A stretch of 64,000 bases of DNA from positions 310,001 through 374,000 of the forward strand of contig NZ_RQFW01000019.1 in the NCBI RefSeq assembly GCF_004770145.1, given 5' to 3'. The number at the start of each line of letters is the position of its first letter. Position 1 is the stretch's first letter. Under the pieces are notes generated by a model that saw only the letters and a list, made by a program, of their open reading frames with translations, was not told the DNA's origin and made no database searches. Origin of the DNA: Leptospira bourretii. Its GTDB lineage: Bacteria; Spirochaetota; Leptospiria; Leptospirales; Leptospiraceae. The position numbers were made by a program, and so were the translations under genes. Of this stretch, positions 43,140-51,906 are shown one piece after another.

Positions 43140-43903
43140 AATTTCCAAGGAGCCTTTCCCAAACTCCAAAGTTCTTCCAGATGATTTTTATCCCTAAGAG
43201 TATCCATAGGCTGCCAAAAACCAGAATGTTGAAAGGCCATCAGCTCCCGACTTTTTGCAATTTTTTCTAGAGGGTCCCCTTCCCAGCTGCTTTCATCTCC
43301 AGATATGAAATCAATAACCTTGGGAGAAAGTACAAAAAAGCCACCATTGATGAAACCACCATCTCCTTTGGGTTTTTCTACAAACCCATCAACCAAATCA
43401 CCAGTCATTGACAAAGAACCGTATCTACCTGGGGGTTGCACTGCGGCAACGGTAGCTAATTTTCCATGCCCAAAGTGAAACTCTATTTCCTTTTTAATAT
43501 CTATGTTAGATACACCGTCACCATAGGTGAAACAAAATGCTTTTTCGTTTTGTAAGTATTTAGCGACTCTTTTGAGACGGCCACCGGTTAAGGTGTTCTC
43601 ACCTGTATCAACAAGAGTTACCTTCCATGGTTCTGCATTTTGTTCATGAACTTCCATCTTGTTATTACTCATATCAAATGTAACATCCGACATATGTAAA
43701 AAATAATTAGCAAAATATTCTTTGATTATATATCCTTTATAACCACAGCAAATAATAAAATCATTCACTCCAAAATGAGAAAACAACTTCATTATATGCC
43801 AAAGAATAGGTTTGCCCCCGATTTCGATCATGGGTTTTGGCTTTATATGGGTTTCTTCGGAGATTCTTGTTCCAAGACCTCCTGCTAAGATGACTGCTTT
43901 CAA
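43130..43903 (-). CDS. rfbF: Glucose-1-phosphate cytidylyltransferase
   Basis: 257 residues, the family's usual size. It makes CDP-glucose from CTP and glucose-1-phosphate. The nucleotide-binding [20 protein letters not shown], then [34 protein letters not shown] and [14 protein letters not shown] are characteristic of RfbF. The start codon is TTG at 43903 (no ATG nearby; translation from it gives the exact conserved N-terminus KAVILAGG), with AAAGGA ten bases upstream. It is followed by rfbG with overlap, the standard pair for CDP-deoxyhexoses. Confidence 0.94.
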   Translation of the reverse strand: MKAVILAGGLGTRISEETHIKPKPMIEIGGKPILWHIMKLFSHFGVNDFIICCGYKGYIIKEYFANYFLHMSDVTFDMSNNKMEVHEQNAEPWKVTLVDTGENTLTGGRLKRVAKYLQNEKAFCFTYGDGVSNIDIKKEIEFHFGHGKLATVAAVQPPGRYGSLSMTGDLVDGFVEKPKGDGGFINGGFFVLSPKVIDFISGDESSWEGDPLEKIAKSRELMAFQHSGFWQPMDTLRDKNHLEELWSLGKAPWKLWD

Positions 43904-43921
43904 ATTAATAAAATCCTTTGT

Positions 43922-44950
43922 TCATAGGAATCTCTCATAAATATCATTATTTGATTTAATAAACTCTTCAATTTCCGGATTGGCAAATCTAACAATTTTT
44001 TTCGAAGAATAAGTTCCTCCAAAAAGATGGTCACTAAATTGTGTTTGAAAAATCAATCGACTACCTTTGATTAATGCTTTTCCCTTATGTAATCCTCTTG
44101 TATCTTCTGCGATAACTGTAAACTTTTTTGCGTTGTATTCAATATATTTTTCTTTAGGATAATACTCATCTACATCCTTATCCGTTAGTCTTGCATACCC
44201 ATGTTTCAATAAATGTTTTGGAATACCTTTGGTTCTATGAGAACCTTCGATAAAACAATGTGGCCCCGTTTCAGGTGTAACATCAGTAAGGTAAAAAAAG
44301 AATTTTAACCACTTCACTCTATCCATATCAAAGTGCCACATAGTCGCAGCCTCAGCGTTTGGTTCTTTGGAAAAATCAGTATGCCACCACATCCCGGTTA
44401 CATCTGCTTTCGGCAAACAACCCAAATAACTCTGCGCAACACTTAAAATAGAAAAATCTGTCAGGATTTTTTGAACAATTGGATCATTAATTAACATTTG
44501 TTCATCAAAATCGTAACGAATTGTTTTTGGGACTAGAGTTGGATTGAATTTCGAATGAACTGTTTTATCTTTATATCCGTCCGAATCGAGTGGTCGCTCA
44601 GCAAGGTCGGTATTACAGCCTAACTCAAACAAGTAGTTTCCAATTTCATCACTTATTCCTTGTTCAAAAATATAGTATCCTTTTTCCCTCAATATACTTG
44701 TGATTTTTCCAATATCATCTTTGGCATAATTTCCTAATATCCCACTTGATGAAGGAAATTTTCTCTTAGGGGTTTTTATAATTTGGTGAATTATATCATT
44801 TGAATAACCTTTTGTTTCGCAAAAAAGATTGATCATTTGAGAATAAGCTTCGGGGGGAGTGTTTCCAGTTTTTTTAAATTCAATAAAACCTCGCCTCACT
44901 TCAACTAACTTACGAAGAACTCTTAACATTTTTTTGAGCGTTTGAAACAT
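43922..44950 (-). CDS. PhyH-type Fe(II)/2-oxoglutarate-dependent dioxygenase
   Basis: 342 residues. The facial triad can be read as His206-x-Asp208 (MWHFDMDRVKWLKF) and a distal His288 (GLHKGKAL), with Arg298 (GSRLIFQTQF) as the likely 2-oxoglutarate anchor; FFYLTDVTPETGPHCFIEGSH between them is typical of phytanoyl-CoA dioxygenase relatives. The first ~80 residues contain a basic helix. Such enzymes hydroxylate unactivated carbons. Inside a sugar locus the substrate is unknown; hydroxylation of a deoxy sugar, a nonulosonate or an acyl substituent would fit. It lies between the candidate sugar transferase and rfbF with short gaps. Confidence 0.78.
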   Translation of the reverse strand: MFQTLKKMLRVLRKLVEVRRGFIEFKKTGNTPPEAYSQMINLFCETKGYSNDIIHQIIKTPKRKFPSSSGILGNYAKDDIGKITSILREKGYYIFEQGISDEIGNYLFELGCNTDLAERPLDSDGYKDKTVHSKFNPTLVPKTIRYDFDEQMLINDPIVQKILTDFSILSVAQSYLGCLPKADVTGMWWHTDFSKEPNAEAATMWHFDMDRVKWLKFFFYLTDVTPETGPHCFIEGSHRTKGIPKHLLKHGYARLTDKDVDEYYPKEKYIEYNAKKFTVIAEDTRGLHKGKALIKGSRLIFQTQFSDHLFGGTYSSKKIVRFANPEIEEFIKSNNDIYERFL

Positions 44951-44964
44951 TTATTTACCACCGC

Positions 44965-46755
44965 CTATTTCATTTTTTTATTATCATTCCAAAATTTATA
45001 CAAACCCTTATCCTTCTCAAAATCAAGATCAAACAAAACTGACAAGATTTTATTCATTGTATCTCGTATCTCACGTTCTTCTCGTCGATTTACTTTCAGC
45101 TCGTCTTTTTTAATCAAATCCAGTTTTGTAGCAAGTTTATTGGTGATTACGGAGGTTAACCCTGCTCCGTCCTTCATTTTTTTATAGGACCCTAAATCGT
45201 AAGAATAATTAAAATTTCTTCTTTTGAAGTCTTGGGATACAAGCCCAAAAAGTTCCGATTTTTTTGAAACAAATCTAGCTTTCAACTTTTGCAAAAAATT
45301 CCCAGAGAGCAAAGTAGGATCTTCATGATGATGAAAATCATTTGAAATTTTAAAAACAGGTTTATAAAGTCTAAGTGCATACCAACGGAAGGCTTTTTTA
45401 GTGTTCTCAAAGCTTAACCCATCTTTGAGCGCAATACAAAGTTTTTCAAAATAATCTGTCTTGTTTGTAGCTACGTAATTTAGTTCTGCGGGATAAAGTA
45501 ATAATTCTGGAGAGTAAATCAATACAGGTATACCAAAAAGGCTCATCTCCTCACCTACACTCGACCAAGCATTTAAAAACAAATCTGTTTCCTTTGCTAA
45601 GTCATAGATGGAAAGATTGTCTGTTGGCCAATTGATTGCAGTATTGTTTGGTAATTCATTGAAAATTTCTTCCAATTCAAGTGAGTGTTTCGATCGAACC
45701 CCTTCTCTTTTGTTCGGAAATTCTCTAGGATGAACTCTAATAATTAGAAATAAATCTGGATGGTTTTTAAAGTACTTTATTAACTCAGAAATCCATTCAA
45801 TTTGAGAATTAAAAATTAAAGATTTTGGTTTTTTTAATTCTCCAATGGTTTCTCCTGCGAATCTTTCATCGTAACTACTCATTGTAGCGACAATTATTTT
45901 TTGACTGGGAGATATTTTAAAAAATTCTCTAACTGAAATTGTGGATTGGACTGGTTGAGAATAAGCTAAAAAATGTTTCCCTTGAAATAGCGTAAGAAAA
46001 TGATCTTTAACCGAATTTGCTTCTACTTGTGTGCAGGTAGAGTTTTTAAATTGATCCCACTTTGAAATCAATTCCCTCCTATATTCAAAAGTAGTATTCA
46101 ACGAAACGATCATCGTAGATAATCTGTTAGACAAATTTTCGCCAGCATGAAGGAAATAAACTGGAATGTCTTTTTGATTTCCAATAACTTTTAAGGTTTG
46201 GTTTACAGCATAAAGGGTATTGTAGATAAGTATCCTATCTGGTTTCTCTCTTTCTAGGATTTTTAAAGATGCAAAATAACTATAAAGAGTATTTCTTAGA
46301 TTTATTTTACAACTTTCCCATTCCTTTTCATTAAAATTCAAATCACTTTTCTTATATTGCAGTAATACCTCATATAATGCAATTCTTCCCAAAGGAATAC
46401 CATTCAACTGGAAGGATTCGAATGATTCATATGGTAATGAGTTAATTATTCTTTCTATACTGGATTTATCTTCTGACGATAAATAAGATTCAATTTTTCT
46501 GCTGTCAAATTTGAATCTGCTATTTATTACATCTCGAAGTTCATTGCAACGTTCGCAGATTGTTTGTTTATCTGTTTTTTCTGAAAACTGATTCAAGCCA
46601 TGAGCACTCATAGCGACACAATATTCAGAAAAAATTCGATCGCAATGGATAAACAAGACCTCATTTCCTTCTTGAATTAATGCATCCGCAATACTTGCTT
46701 CAGGAAAAGAATGTGTCCAGATTGCCGAAAAAGGTGAATAAATTAAAATCTTCAC
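44965..46755 (-). CDS. Surface polysaccharide biosynthesis protein, probable GT-B transferase
   Basis: 596 residues from GTG at 46755, which overlaps the pseI stop as GTGA and has GGGAG eight bases before it; a TTG at 46770 is less well placed. The N-terminus KILIYSPFSAIWTHSFPEAS and the C-terminal half (LIIRVHPREFPNKR, INWPTDNLSIYDLAKETD, NAWSSVGEEMSLFGIPVLIY) look like GT-B proteins of capsule and LPS loci with a CDP-glycerol/Kdo-transferase-like donor domain. The charged C-terminal ~60 residues may be a helical tail. Because it is translationally coupled to pseI, it is a good candidate for the pseudaminic acid transferase (inference). Confidence 0.65.
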   Translation of the reverse strand: MKILIYSPFSAIWTHSFPEASIADALIQEGNEVLFIHCDRIFSEYCVAMSAHGLNQFSEKTDKQTICERCNELRDVINSRFKFDSRKIESYLSSEDKSSIERIINSLPYESFESFQLNGIPLGRIALYEVLLQYKKSDLNFNEKEWESCKINLRNTLYSYFASLKILEREKPDRILIYNTLYAVNQTLKVIGNQKDIPVYFLHAGENLSNRLSTMIVSLNTTFEYRRELISKWDQFKNSTCTQVEANSVKDHFLTLFQGKHFLAYSQPVQSTISVREFFKISPSQKIIVATMSSYDERFAGETIGELKKPKSLIFNSQIEWISELIKYFKNHPDLFLIIRVHPREFPNKREGVRSKHSLELEEIFNELPNNTAINWPTDNLSIYDLAKETDLFLNAWSSVGEEMSLFGIPVLIYSPELLLYPAELNYVATNKTDYFEKLCIALKDGLSFENTKKAFRWYALRLYKPVFKISNDFHHHEDPTLLSGNFLQKLKARFVSKKSELFGLVSQDFKRRNFNYSYDLGSYKKMKDGAGLTSVITNKLATKLDLIKKDELKVNRREEREIRDTMNKILSVLFDLDFEKDKGLYKFWNDNKKMK

Positions 46756-47798
46756 CCTAACATCTCCCAACTCAGTCCAGTTCCCCTCTTCACGTCTTGA
46801 TTGATTCTTTTTCCAATCACAAGATCGTAAAACTTTGGCGGCATACCATACCCGGGTCTGATGCTTCTGACATTTTTCTCAGTCACCACATCACCAGCTT
46901 TCATATCCTCAACTATATACAAAGATCTTCGAAAAACCAATGATGCCTTTTCCTTTTCAGTTGGTCCATAACTGATCTTTCCTAGACCCAACCAGGCTCT
47001 CTCTGTTTCCTCGACCAAAGCTTTCATTTCTGCTGGCTCCATCGAAAAGACCGAGTCCACCCCACCATCTGCTCGAGAAAGGGTGAAATGTTTTTCTATA
47101 ATGGTTGCACCTAAAGCAACACTCGCTACCGCCACCCCAATCCCCATGGTATGATCAGAGAGTCCTATCTCACAACCGAACAGATCTCTCATATGTGGAA
47201 TCGTTAGAATATTCGTAGACTCAGGTGTGGCTGGATATGTACTCGTGCATTTCAAAAGAACGATTTGGCGATTCCCAGTGCTAATGATGGCATCCACAGC
47301 ATCTGCAATTTCTTGAATTTGCGCCATTCCGGTTGAAATGATAATCGGCTTTCCCGTGTTTGCGACTTTTTTTATCAAAGGAATATCAATATTTTCAAAC
47401 GAAGCTATTTTATATGCAGGAACATTTAATTCTTCTAAAAAATCTACAGCCGTAAAGTCGAAAGGACTACTAAAACAGAGAATACCTTTTTCTTTGCACC
47501 TTTCCATAATAGGTTTGTGCCATTCCCAAGGTGTATAAGCTTTTTTATAAAGATTGTGAAGTGATTCACCTTTCCATAGACTTTTGGGATCAGAAATAAA
47601 AAACTCACCATCTGATTTATCAATTGTAATCGTATCTGCTGTGTAAGTTTGCAATTTAAGTGCATGCGCACCTGAATTTGCTGCAGCATCAACGATCTCA
47701 AAAGCTCGCTCAAGGGAGTGATTATGGTTACCTGACATTTCTGCGATGATGAAAGGTTTACTTGATCTTGAAATTTCTACATTTGCAATTTTAATCAT
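46752..47798 (-). CDS. pseI: Pseudaminic acid synthase
   Basis: 348 residues, a complete NeuB-family synthase with a TIM barrel and C-terminal antifreeze-like (SAF) domain. FIIAEMSGNHNHSLERA is the PseI form of the motif (NeuB and LegI differ here), followed by HALKLQTYTADT, KIASFENIDIPLI, LSDHTMGIGVAVASVALG and IEKHFTLSR. The SAF part holds FRRSLYIVEDMKAGDVVTEKNVRSIRPGYGM. It joins phosphoenolpyruvate to the 2,4-diamino-2,4,6-trideoxy-altrose released by PseG. A 243-base gap without clear genes precedes it. Confidence 0.92.
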   Translation of the reverse strand: MIKIANVEISRSSKPFIIAEMSGNHNHSLERAFEIVDAAANSGAHALKLQTYTADTITIDKSDGEFFISDPKSLWKGESLHNLYKKAYTPWEWHKPIMERCKEKGILCFSSPFDFTAVDFLEELNVPAYKIASFENIDIPLIKKVANTGKPIIISTGMAQIQEIADAVDAIISTGNRQIVLLKCTSTYPATPESTNILTIPHMRDLFGCEIGLSDHTMGIGVAVASVALGATIIEKHFTLSRADGGVDSVFSMEPAEMKALVEETERAWLGLGKISYGPTEKEKASLVFRRSLYIVEDMKAGDVVTEKNVRSIRPGYGMPPKFYDLVIGKRINQDVKRGTGLSWEMLG

Positions 47799-48041
47799 AA
47801 TTTTTTATAAATGATTCATTCAACGTCCATTGGATATTTCGACTTGGTTTAGTTTAGTACCCAACAATATGATTGATTTTTTCATTTACTTTCCAATTCC
47901 CGATTTTTTCTTTCTACGAATTCATTTCTTAACGTTCTAATTTTAATATCATTGACTGAATCTAAAACTGTTTCGCGGATAAGGAGAAAGTTATGTTCTT
48001 ATTGATATATTGTACAATCAATAGATCCATATGTCGCTATT

Positions 48042-48878
48042 CTAACCTATTTCAAAATCAGTGAAAGCTAAGAACCCATCTTTCACTCTTGCTACGAACT
48101 GATTGTTTTCTTTAAAAATTAAACCAATCGAATTTAACACTGGTTGAGATAAATCCAAAGCCACTGCTCTATGAACGATTAGTTTCCGACCATCTGCTAG
48201 GTAACAATAAGCTCCAGGATAAGGCTTTGACTGGGCACGAATGAAATTTATTAGAGATTTTTTATCTTTAGTAAAATCTACATATCCCATTTCAGGTATT
48301 CGTTTCCCAAAATAAGTAGCATCCGCTTCAACTTGTGGAATAGGTTTAATACCTTGGTGAATTTTTTTTAAAGATTCAGTTAGACAGACAGGATAAATTT
48401 CTTTAAATTTCTGTATGATATCATTTCCAGTATCTTCATCCGCTATCTCCACTTCTATTTGGTGGTAGATGTCTCCTGTATCAACAGACTCTTCCATTAT
48501 ATGGCATGTTATTCCAGTTTTGGATTCTCCGTTGATGATTGCCCATACATGTGGTGTCCTTCCTCGATATTTTGGGAGTAGCGATCCGTGGATGTTCAAC
48601 GGATAGGAGGAATTTTCTAGAATTATTTTAGGGATTATGTAACGATAGTTTACACTGATAAGAAAATTTATCTTTTCTTCCTTCAACTCATTCAAAAGAA
48701 GAAGATCAGTTCGCAAATCTGAATAGGAAAAATCAATGCCGTTCTTCGAAGACAATAAATCCACTGATTCTCCAGAGCCATCTTTATGGGTAAGTATCAA
48801 ATCAAACTGATACCCATTCTCTAGTAGCTCTTTTAACACTACAAATCCTAATGTTCCAAAACCAGCAAATATATTCAT
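48042..48878 (-). CDS. Sugar N-formyltransferase (Fmt/ArnA-N-like), probably acting in place of PseH
   Basis: 278 residues. The formyl transferase core has the catalytic residues Asn95, His97 (LNIHGSLLPKYRGRTPHVW) and Asp133 (EESVDTGDI). A C-terminal region (about 190-275) with IRAQSKPYPGAYCYL resembles the Fmt C-domain. Such enzymes transfer a formyl group from N10-formyl-tetrahydrofolate to an amino sugar. The gene lies between pseG and pseI, where other loci have the acetyltransferase pseH, and no PseH-like GNAT gene is present in the window. It would formylate the 4-amino group of the PseC product, which becomes N7 of pseudaminic acid (inference). Confidence 0.85.
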   Translation of the reverse strand: MNIFAGFGTLGFVVLKELLENGYQFDLILTHKDGSGESVDLLSSKNGIDFSYSDLRTDLLLLNELKEEKINFLISVNYRYIIPKIILENSSYPLNIHGSLLPKYRGRTPHVWAIINGESKTGITCHIMEESVDTGDIYHQIEVEIADEDTGNDIIQKFKEIYPVCLTESLKKIHQGIKPIPQVEADATYFGKRIPEMGYVDFTKDKKSLINFIRAQSKPYPGAYCYLADGRKLIVHRAVALDLSQPVLNSIGLIFKENNQFVARVKDGFLAFTDFEIG

Positions 48879-48936
48879 ATGAAACTTTTTACCTAAAAAT
48901 CGAATTCAATGTCCAAGAAATTTGCATATCTATTTC

Positions 48937-48974
48937 TCTTTGGTTGTAAAAACCATTTTGAATGCAACCAAAGA
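48937..48974. repeat. Inverted repeat overlapping a promoter candidate
   Basis: Perfect ten-base arms (TCTTTGGTTG at 48937-48946 and its complement at 48965-48974) are separated by 18 bases. On the minus strand they enclose a promoter-like TTGGTT-N17-TACAAC in front of the formyltransferase gene. It may be an operator or an RNA stem. Confidence 0.45.
48943..48971 (-). promoter_or_regulatory. Putative promoter for formyltransferase-pseI
   Basis: TTGGTT (48966-48971), 17 bases, TACAAC (48943-48948) on the minus strand; transcription would start near 48936, 58 bases before the ATG at 48878. Both boxes overlap the arms of the inverted repeat at 48937-48974. Confidence 0.35.
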
Positions 48975-49130
48975 ATCTATTCTTCGACTGCCCTATTAAA
49001 CTTCAACACATCCATTTAGAGAAACTTATACTCAAAAGAACGATTGTCGTATTTATTAATAGGAGCATCCAACTGTGGTGGATCCATCATCTAGTTTTTT
49101 GTATCTTGAATTCCGAAGGCTATTTTGTTG

Positions 49131-50045
49131 TTATTTTACCTGGTTTCCCATTTCTCTCAATAATTTGACAACTTCACCCGGTTCCTTTATTTCCTTAACA
49201 CCTTGGTATTCAACAAAACCCCGAATATTTCCGACTTGGTTATCTGCTGTTTTAATCATTAGCATAGGAAGTCCACATCGATCCAATTCATACGTTGTCT
49301 GCCCTCCGGCAGTAATTGCAAAATCCATCTTTAACATCAGATCACGCATTTCTAATGCAGACAGGTTTTTATATAAAAACGTATTCGAATCTGATAGAGA
49401 AACCAATTCCTTCTCATTCAAAAAACCAGGTCCAATGACAAGATGTTTTTCTAAATCAGGAAATTCCTTACAAAGAAGATTCAAAAAAACCTCAGAATAA
49501 AGATGAGGATCTGTTCCTCCCAAGGTTATCAGAACCTTACGAAGAGGATTATTTCGCTTGGGAATCTCAAATCTCGCTCGGAAAGGTTTCCTCAAGAGAA
49601 CTTCATTTTTTCCAGTAATTACTTTGTATTTAGATTTATCATAATTGATAAACAAACCTGGAAAACCAGGATTTAATATCGTCGATCCAACCGGATAAGA
49701 AATTCGGTGGTAATCATCGATACAAACCAATTCATCAGAATGCTTTTTTAACTCTTCATAAATGGAAACTGGAGCTAAATATGAATCAACATAAACCACT
49801 AAACTTTTTCTGGATTTTACTAATGAAAACTCAGTAAGAAATTTTTCAAGGGTTGGGATGTCCTTCCAGTTTTCTTTGTAAACTGGAAATGAATACGACC
49901 AATCAGGCAAAGAATCATCTGTATCTAGAACAATACACACATCCTTAGAACCTTTTTCTATTAGTATTTCTGCAAGGGCCGTACATCTTCCCAAATGTCC
50001 AAGACCACTTGCTTTAAACGCCTCGGTAAATATAACATACTTCAT
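49131..50045 (-). CDS. pseG: UDP-2,4-diacetamido-2,4,6-trideoxy-beta-L-altropyranose hydrolase type enzyme
   Basis: 304 residues. A GT-B-fold hydrolase: the N-terminus IFTEAFKASGLGHLGRC carries the conserved Gly-His of PseG, and the C-terminal half has VLITLGGTDPHLYSEV and FAITAGGQTTYELDRCGLPML. It cleaves UDP from the trideoxy-altrose intermediate before PseI. In this locus the substrate would carry a 4-formamido group. The gene overlaps pseF by ATGA. It ends 252 bases before the formyltransferase gene. Confidence 0.9.
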   Translation of the reverse strand: MKYVIFTEAFKASGLGHLGRCTALAEILIEKGSKDVCIVLDTDDSLPDWSYSFPVYKENWKDIPTLEKFLTEFSLVKSRKSLVVYVDSYLAPVSIYEELKKHSDELVCIDDYHRISYPVGSTILNPGFPGLFINYDKSKYKVITGKNEVLLRKPFRARFEIPKRNNPLRKVLITLGGTDPHLYSEVFLNLLCKEFPDLEKHLVIGPGFLNEKELVSLSDSNTFLYKNLSALEMRDLMLKMDFAITAGGQTTYELDRCGLPMLMIKTADNQVGNIRGFVEYQGVKEIKEPGEVVKLLREMGNQVK

Positions 50046-50740
50046 GTCGAAAATAGGAGCTTATATTTAAGTTCTGCAATTTTCCAATCTGACTCATTAT
50101 CTATATCTTGAGCCTCTAAATCTGAAATCTCTAAACCAACAGAACGTTCAGTCCACATTTTCCTTTTTAACAGGAATGACTTAACATTAAAAAAATAAAA
50201 TTGACCCGCATCAAAAAAAGCCGGCTGCAAATCTTGTGAGCGGACCTGCATATTTTCAGGCTGGATCATTTCTATAAATCCCATTGGATTTTCAATTAAG
50301 GCTCGTTGAATTGGAGAAGAATAACGAATTATTGGGAATACCGAATCCGCATCTTTTGATTTAAGTAAATCGAGTGCTTTCACTAGATACTCTTGTTTAA
50401 GTAATGGTGAAGTCGGATAGATACAGCAAGCAAAATCAAATTTTTTTCCCAATTGATTCTCATAGGTATTTAAAACTTCGACAAGAACATCAGAGGTTGT
50501 TGCAAAATCATCAGAGGTTTTGGCACTTCGAAGAAAAGGAACTTCCGCCCCATAATTTTCTGAGATTTTCTTTATTTCCAAATCATCAGTAGATACGATT
50601 ACATTGTGAAATATTTTTGATTCTAATGCCAAATTTATTGGATAAGCAATGATAGGTTTCCCGCAAAAATCTTTGATATTTTTACGTGGAATTCTTTTGC
50701 TTCCACCACGAGCAGTTATGATTGCAAGAATTGAATTCAT
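50042..50740 (-). CDS. pseF: Pseudaminic acid cytidylyltransferase
   Basis: 232 residues, normal for CMP-nonulosonate synthetases. The N-terminal nucleotide motif is LAIITARGGSKRIPRKNIKD, followed by GKPIIAYPINLAL, VSTDDLEI and CCIYPTSPLLK; QPAFFDAGQFYFF near the C-terminus is typical of PseF rather than NeuA. It activates pseudaminic acid with CTP to give CMP-Pse, the transferase donor. It overlaps both neighbours by ATGA, linking pseC, pseF and pseG in one translated string. Confidence 0.92.
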   Translation of the reverse strand: MNSILAIITARGGSKRIPRKNIKDFCGKPIIAYPINLALESKIFHNVIVSTDDLEIKKISENYGAEVPFLRSAKTSDDFATTSDVLVEVLNTYENQLGKKFDFACCIYPTSPLLKQEYLVKALDLLKSKDADSVFPIIRYSSPIQRALIENPMGFIEMIQPENMQVRSQDLQPAFFDAGQFYFFNVKSFLLKRKMWTERSVGLEISDLEAQDIDNESDWKIAELKYKLLFST

Positions 50741-51894
50741 ACTCCAATTACAATCTCTATTATTCTCTGGATGTCTTGGTCTTCTAAAGTAGGAAACATT
50801 GGCAAACTCAATGCTTTCTTATAGTAATTTTCTGCATTTGGAAAATCACCTTTTGAAAATCCCAATCCTTTGTAGTAAGGTTGCAAATGGATTGGAATAT
50901 AATGTATCTGTGGAAAAATTTCATTTTCAACTAAAACATTGTATATCTTTGTACGTTTTTCAGATTGTATCACATACAAATGATAGGCATGCCCTTCGTT
51001 AAATTTTACGAGTGGCACAATTTCTGAATTTTTAAACCCTTCATCATACAATTTAGCAATTTCATGTCTTCTTTCTATATTTTTATCCGCCCTTTCCAAC
51101 TGAGAAGTTCCTAATGACGCTAAAATATCAGGCATACGATAGTTATAACCAAGAGACTGCATTTCATAATACCAAGGCCCCATTTCTATATCTTCACTTG
51201 AATTTAAGAACTTTCCTTTTTCACGTGTGATTCCATGAGTCCGAAGAACTAACAACTTTTCATAAAGTTCCTCTGAATTCGTTGTTAACATTCCTCCTTC
51301 ACCTGTGGCGATGTGTTTAACTGGATGAAATGAAAAGATTGATATATCGTTAAATTCGCAACTTCCGCAGAGTGATCTTCGAGAGTCCGATGTTGTAAAA
51401 AATCCACCTGGAGAATGGCAAGCATCTTCAATGATCCAAAGATTATATTTTTTTGCGACGATGCGTAATTTTTCTAAATTTACCGGATTACCGGCAAAAT
51501 CAACGGCAATAATACCGGAATAAGAATCTGGCCCACCCGATTTGATTCGTTCTTCAAGCGAATTGATATCGATTAAACCTGAGGCAGAATCTATATCAGC
51601 AAAATCTATTTCACCTCCTACATACAATACAGAGTTCGAAGAGGCGACAAAAGATATAGGTGAAGTAATTACTTTTTTTCCAGGTTTCAAACCAAGAGCT
51701 AGAACAGCCAGATGAAGTGCTGCTGTTCCATTTGTCACAGCTACCGCATATTTGCTTCCAACATATTTAGCAAATTTTTCTTCAAACTTGGCAACAGCTG
51801 GACCTTGGGTAAGAAAATCTGATTTGAGTGTATTAATAACTGATTCAATATCAGCAGGAGAAATCGAATGCATTCCATATGAAATTTTTTTCAT
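50737..51894 (-). CDS. pseC: UDP-4-amino-4,6-dideoxy-N-acetyl-beta-L-altrosamine transaminase
   Basis: 385 residues, full length. This PLP aminotransferase has the cofactor lysine in FSFHPVKHIATGEGGML, VTNGTAALHLAVLALG for phosphate contact, and WIIEDACHSPGGFF for the pyridine-binding aspartate. The start KKISYGMHSISPADIES and the YNYRMPDILASLG stretch are those of PseC. It aminates C4 of the 4-keto product of PseB. It lies 12 bases after pseB and overlaps pseF by ATGA. Confidence 0.93.
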   Translation of the reverse strand: MKKISYGMHSISPADIESVINTLKSDFLTQGPAVAKFEEKFAKYVGSKYAVAVTNGTAALHLAVLALGLKPGKKVITSPISFVASSNSVLYVGGEIDFADIDSASGLIDINSLEERIKSGGPDSYSGIIAVDFAGNPVNLEKLRIVAKKYNLWIIEDACHSPGGFFTTSDSRRSLCGSCEFNDISIFSFHPVKHIATGEGGMLTTNSEELYEKLLVLRTHGITREKGKFLNSSEDIEMGPWYYEMQSLGYNYRMPDILASLGTSQLERADKNIERRHEIAKLYDEGFKNSEIVPLVKFNEGHAYHLYVIQSEKRTKIYNVLVENEIFPQIHYIPIHLQPYYKGLGFSKGDFPNAENYYKKALSLPMFPTLEDQDIQRIIEIVIGV

Positions 51895-51906
51895 GATTCA
51901 AACCTA

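Noticed and set aside
47799..48041. Minus-strand open stretch without start (about 38 codons, ending ELESK) that could be a gene remnant, perhaps of an acetyltransferase.
   Set aside because: Similarity by eye is too weak, no start or conserved motif; no claim of a pseudogene can be supported.
47993..48064. Plus-strand 23-codon frame with an excellent ribosome site (AAGGAG then ATG) antisense to the formyltransferase end.
   Set aside because: Very short, runs into an annotated gene on the other strand, and the peptide shows no features; likely chance.
48962..49168. Plus-strand 68-codon frame in the gap after pseG.
   Set aside because: No ribosome site, extends into pseG antisense, odd composition rich in Ile/Phe typical of noncoding A/T-rich DNA.
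46752..50740. Reading the nonulosonate block as legionaminic or neuraminic acid synthesis.
   Set aside because: PseB is of the inverting GTGSFGK type, PseC, PseG and PseI carry their own subfamily motifs, and no NeuC- or Leg-type GDP-sugar enzymes are seen.
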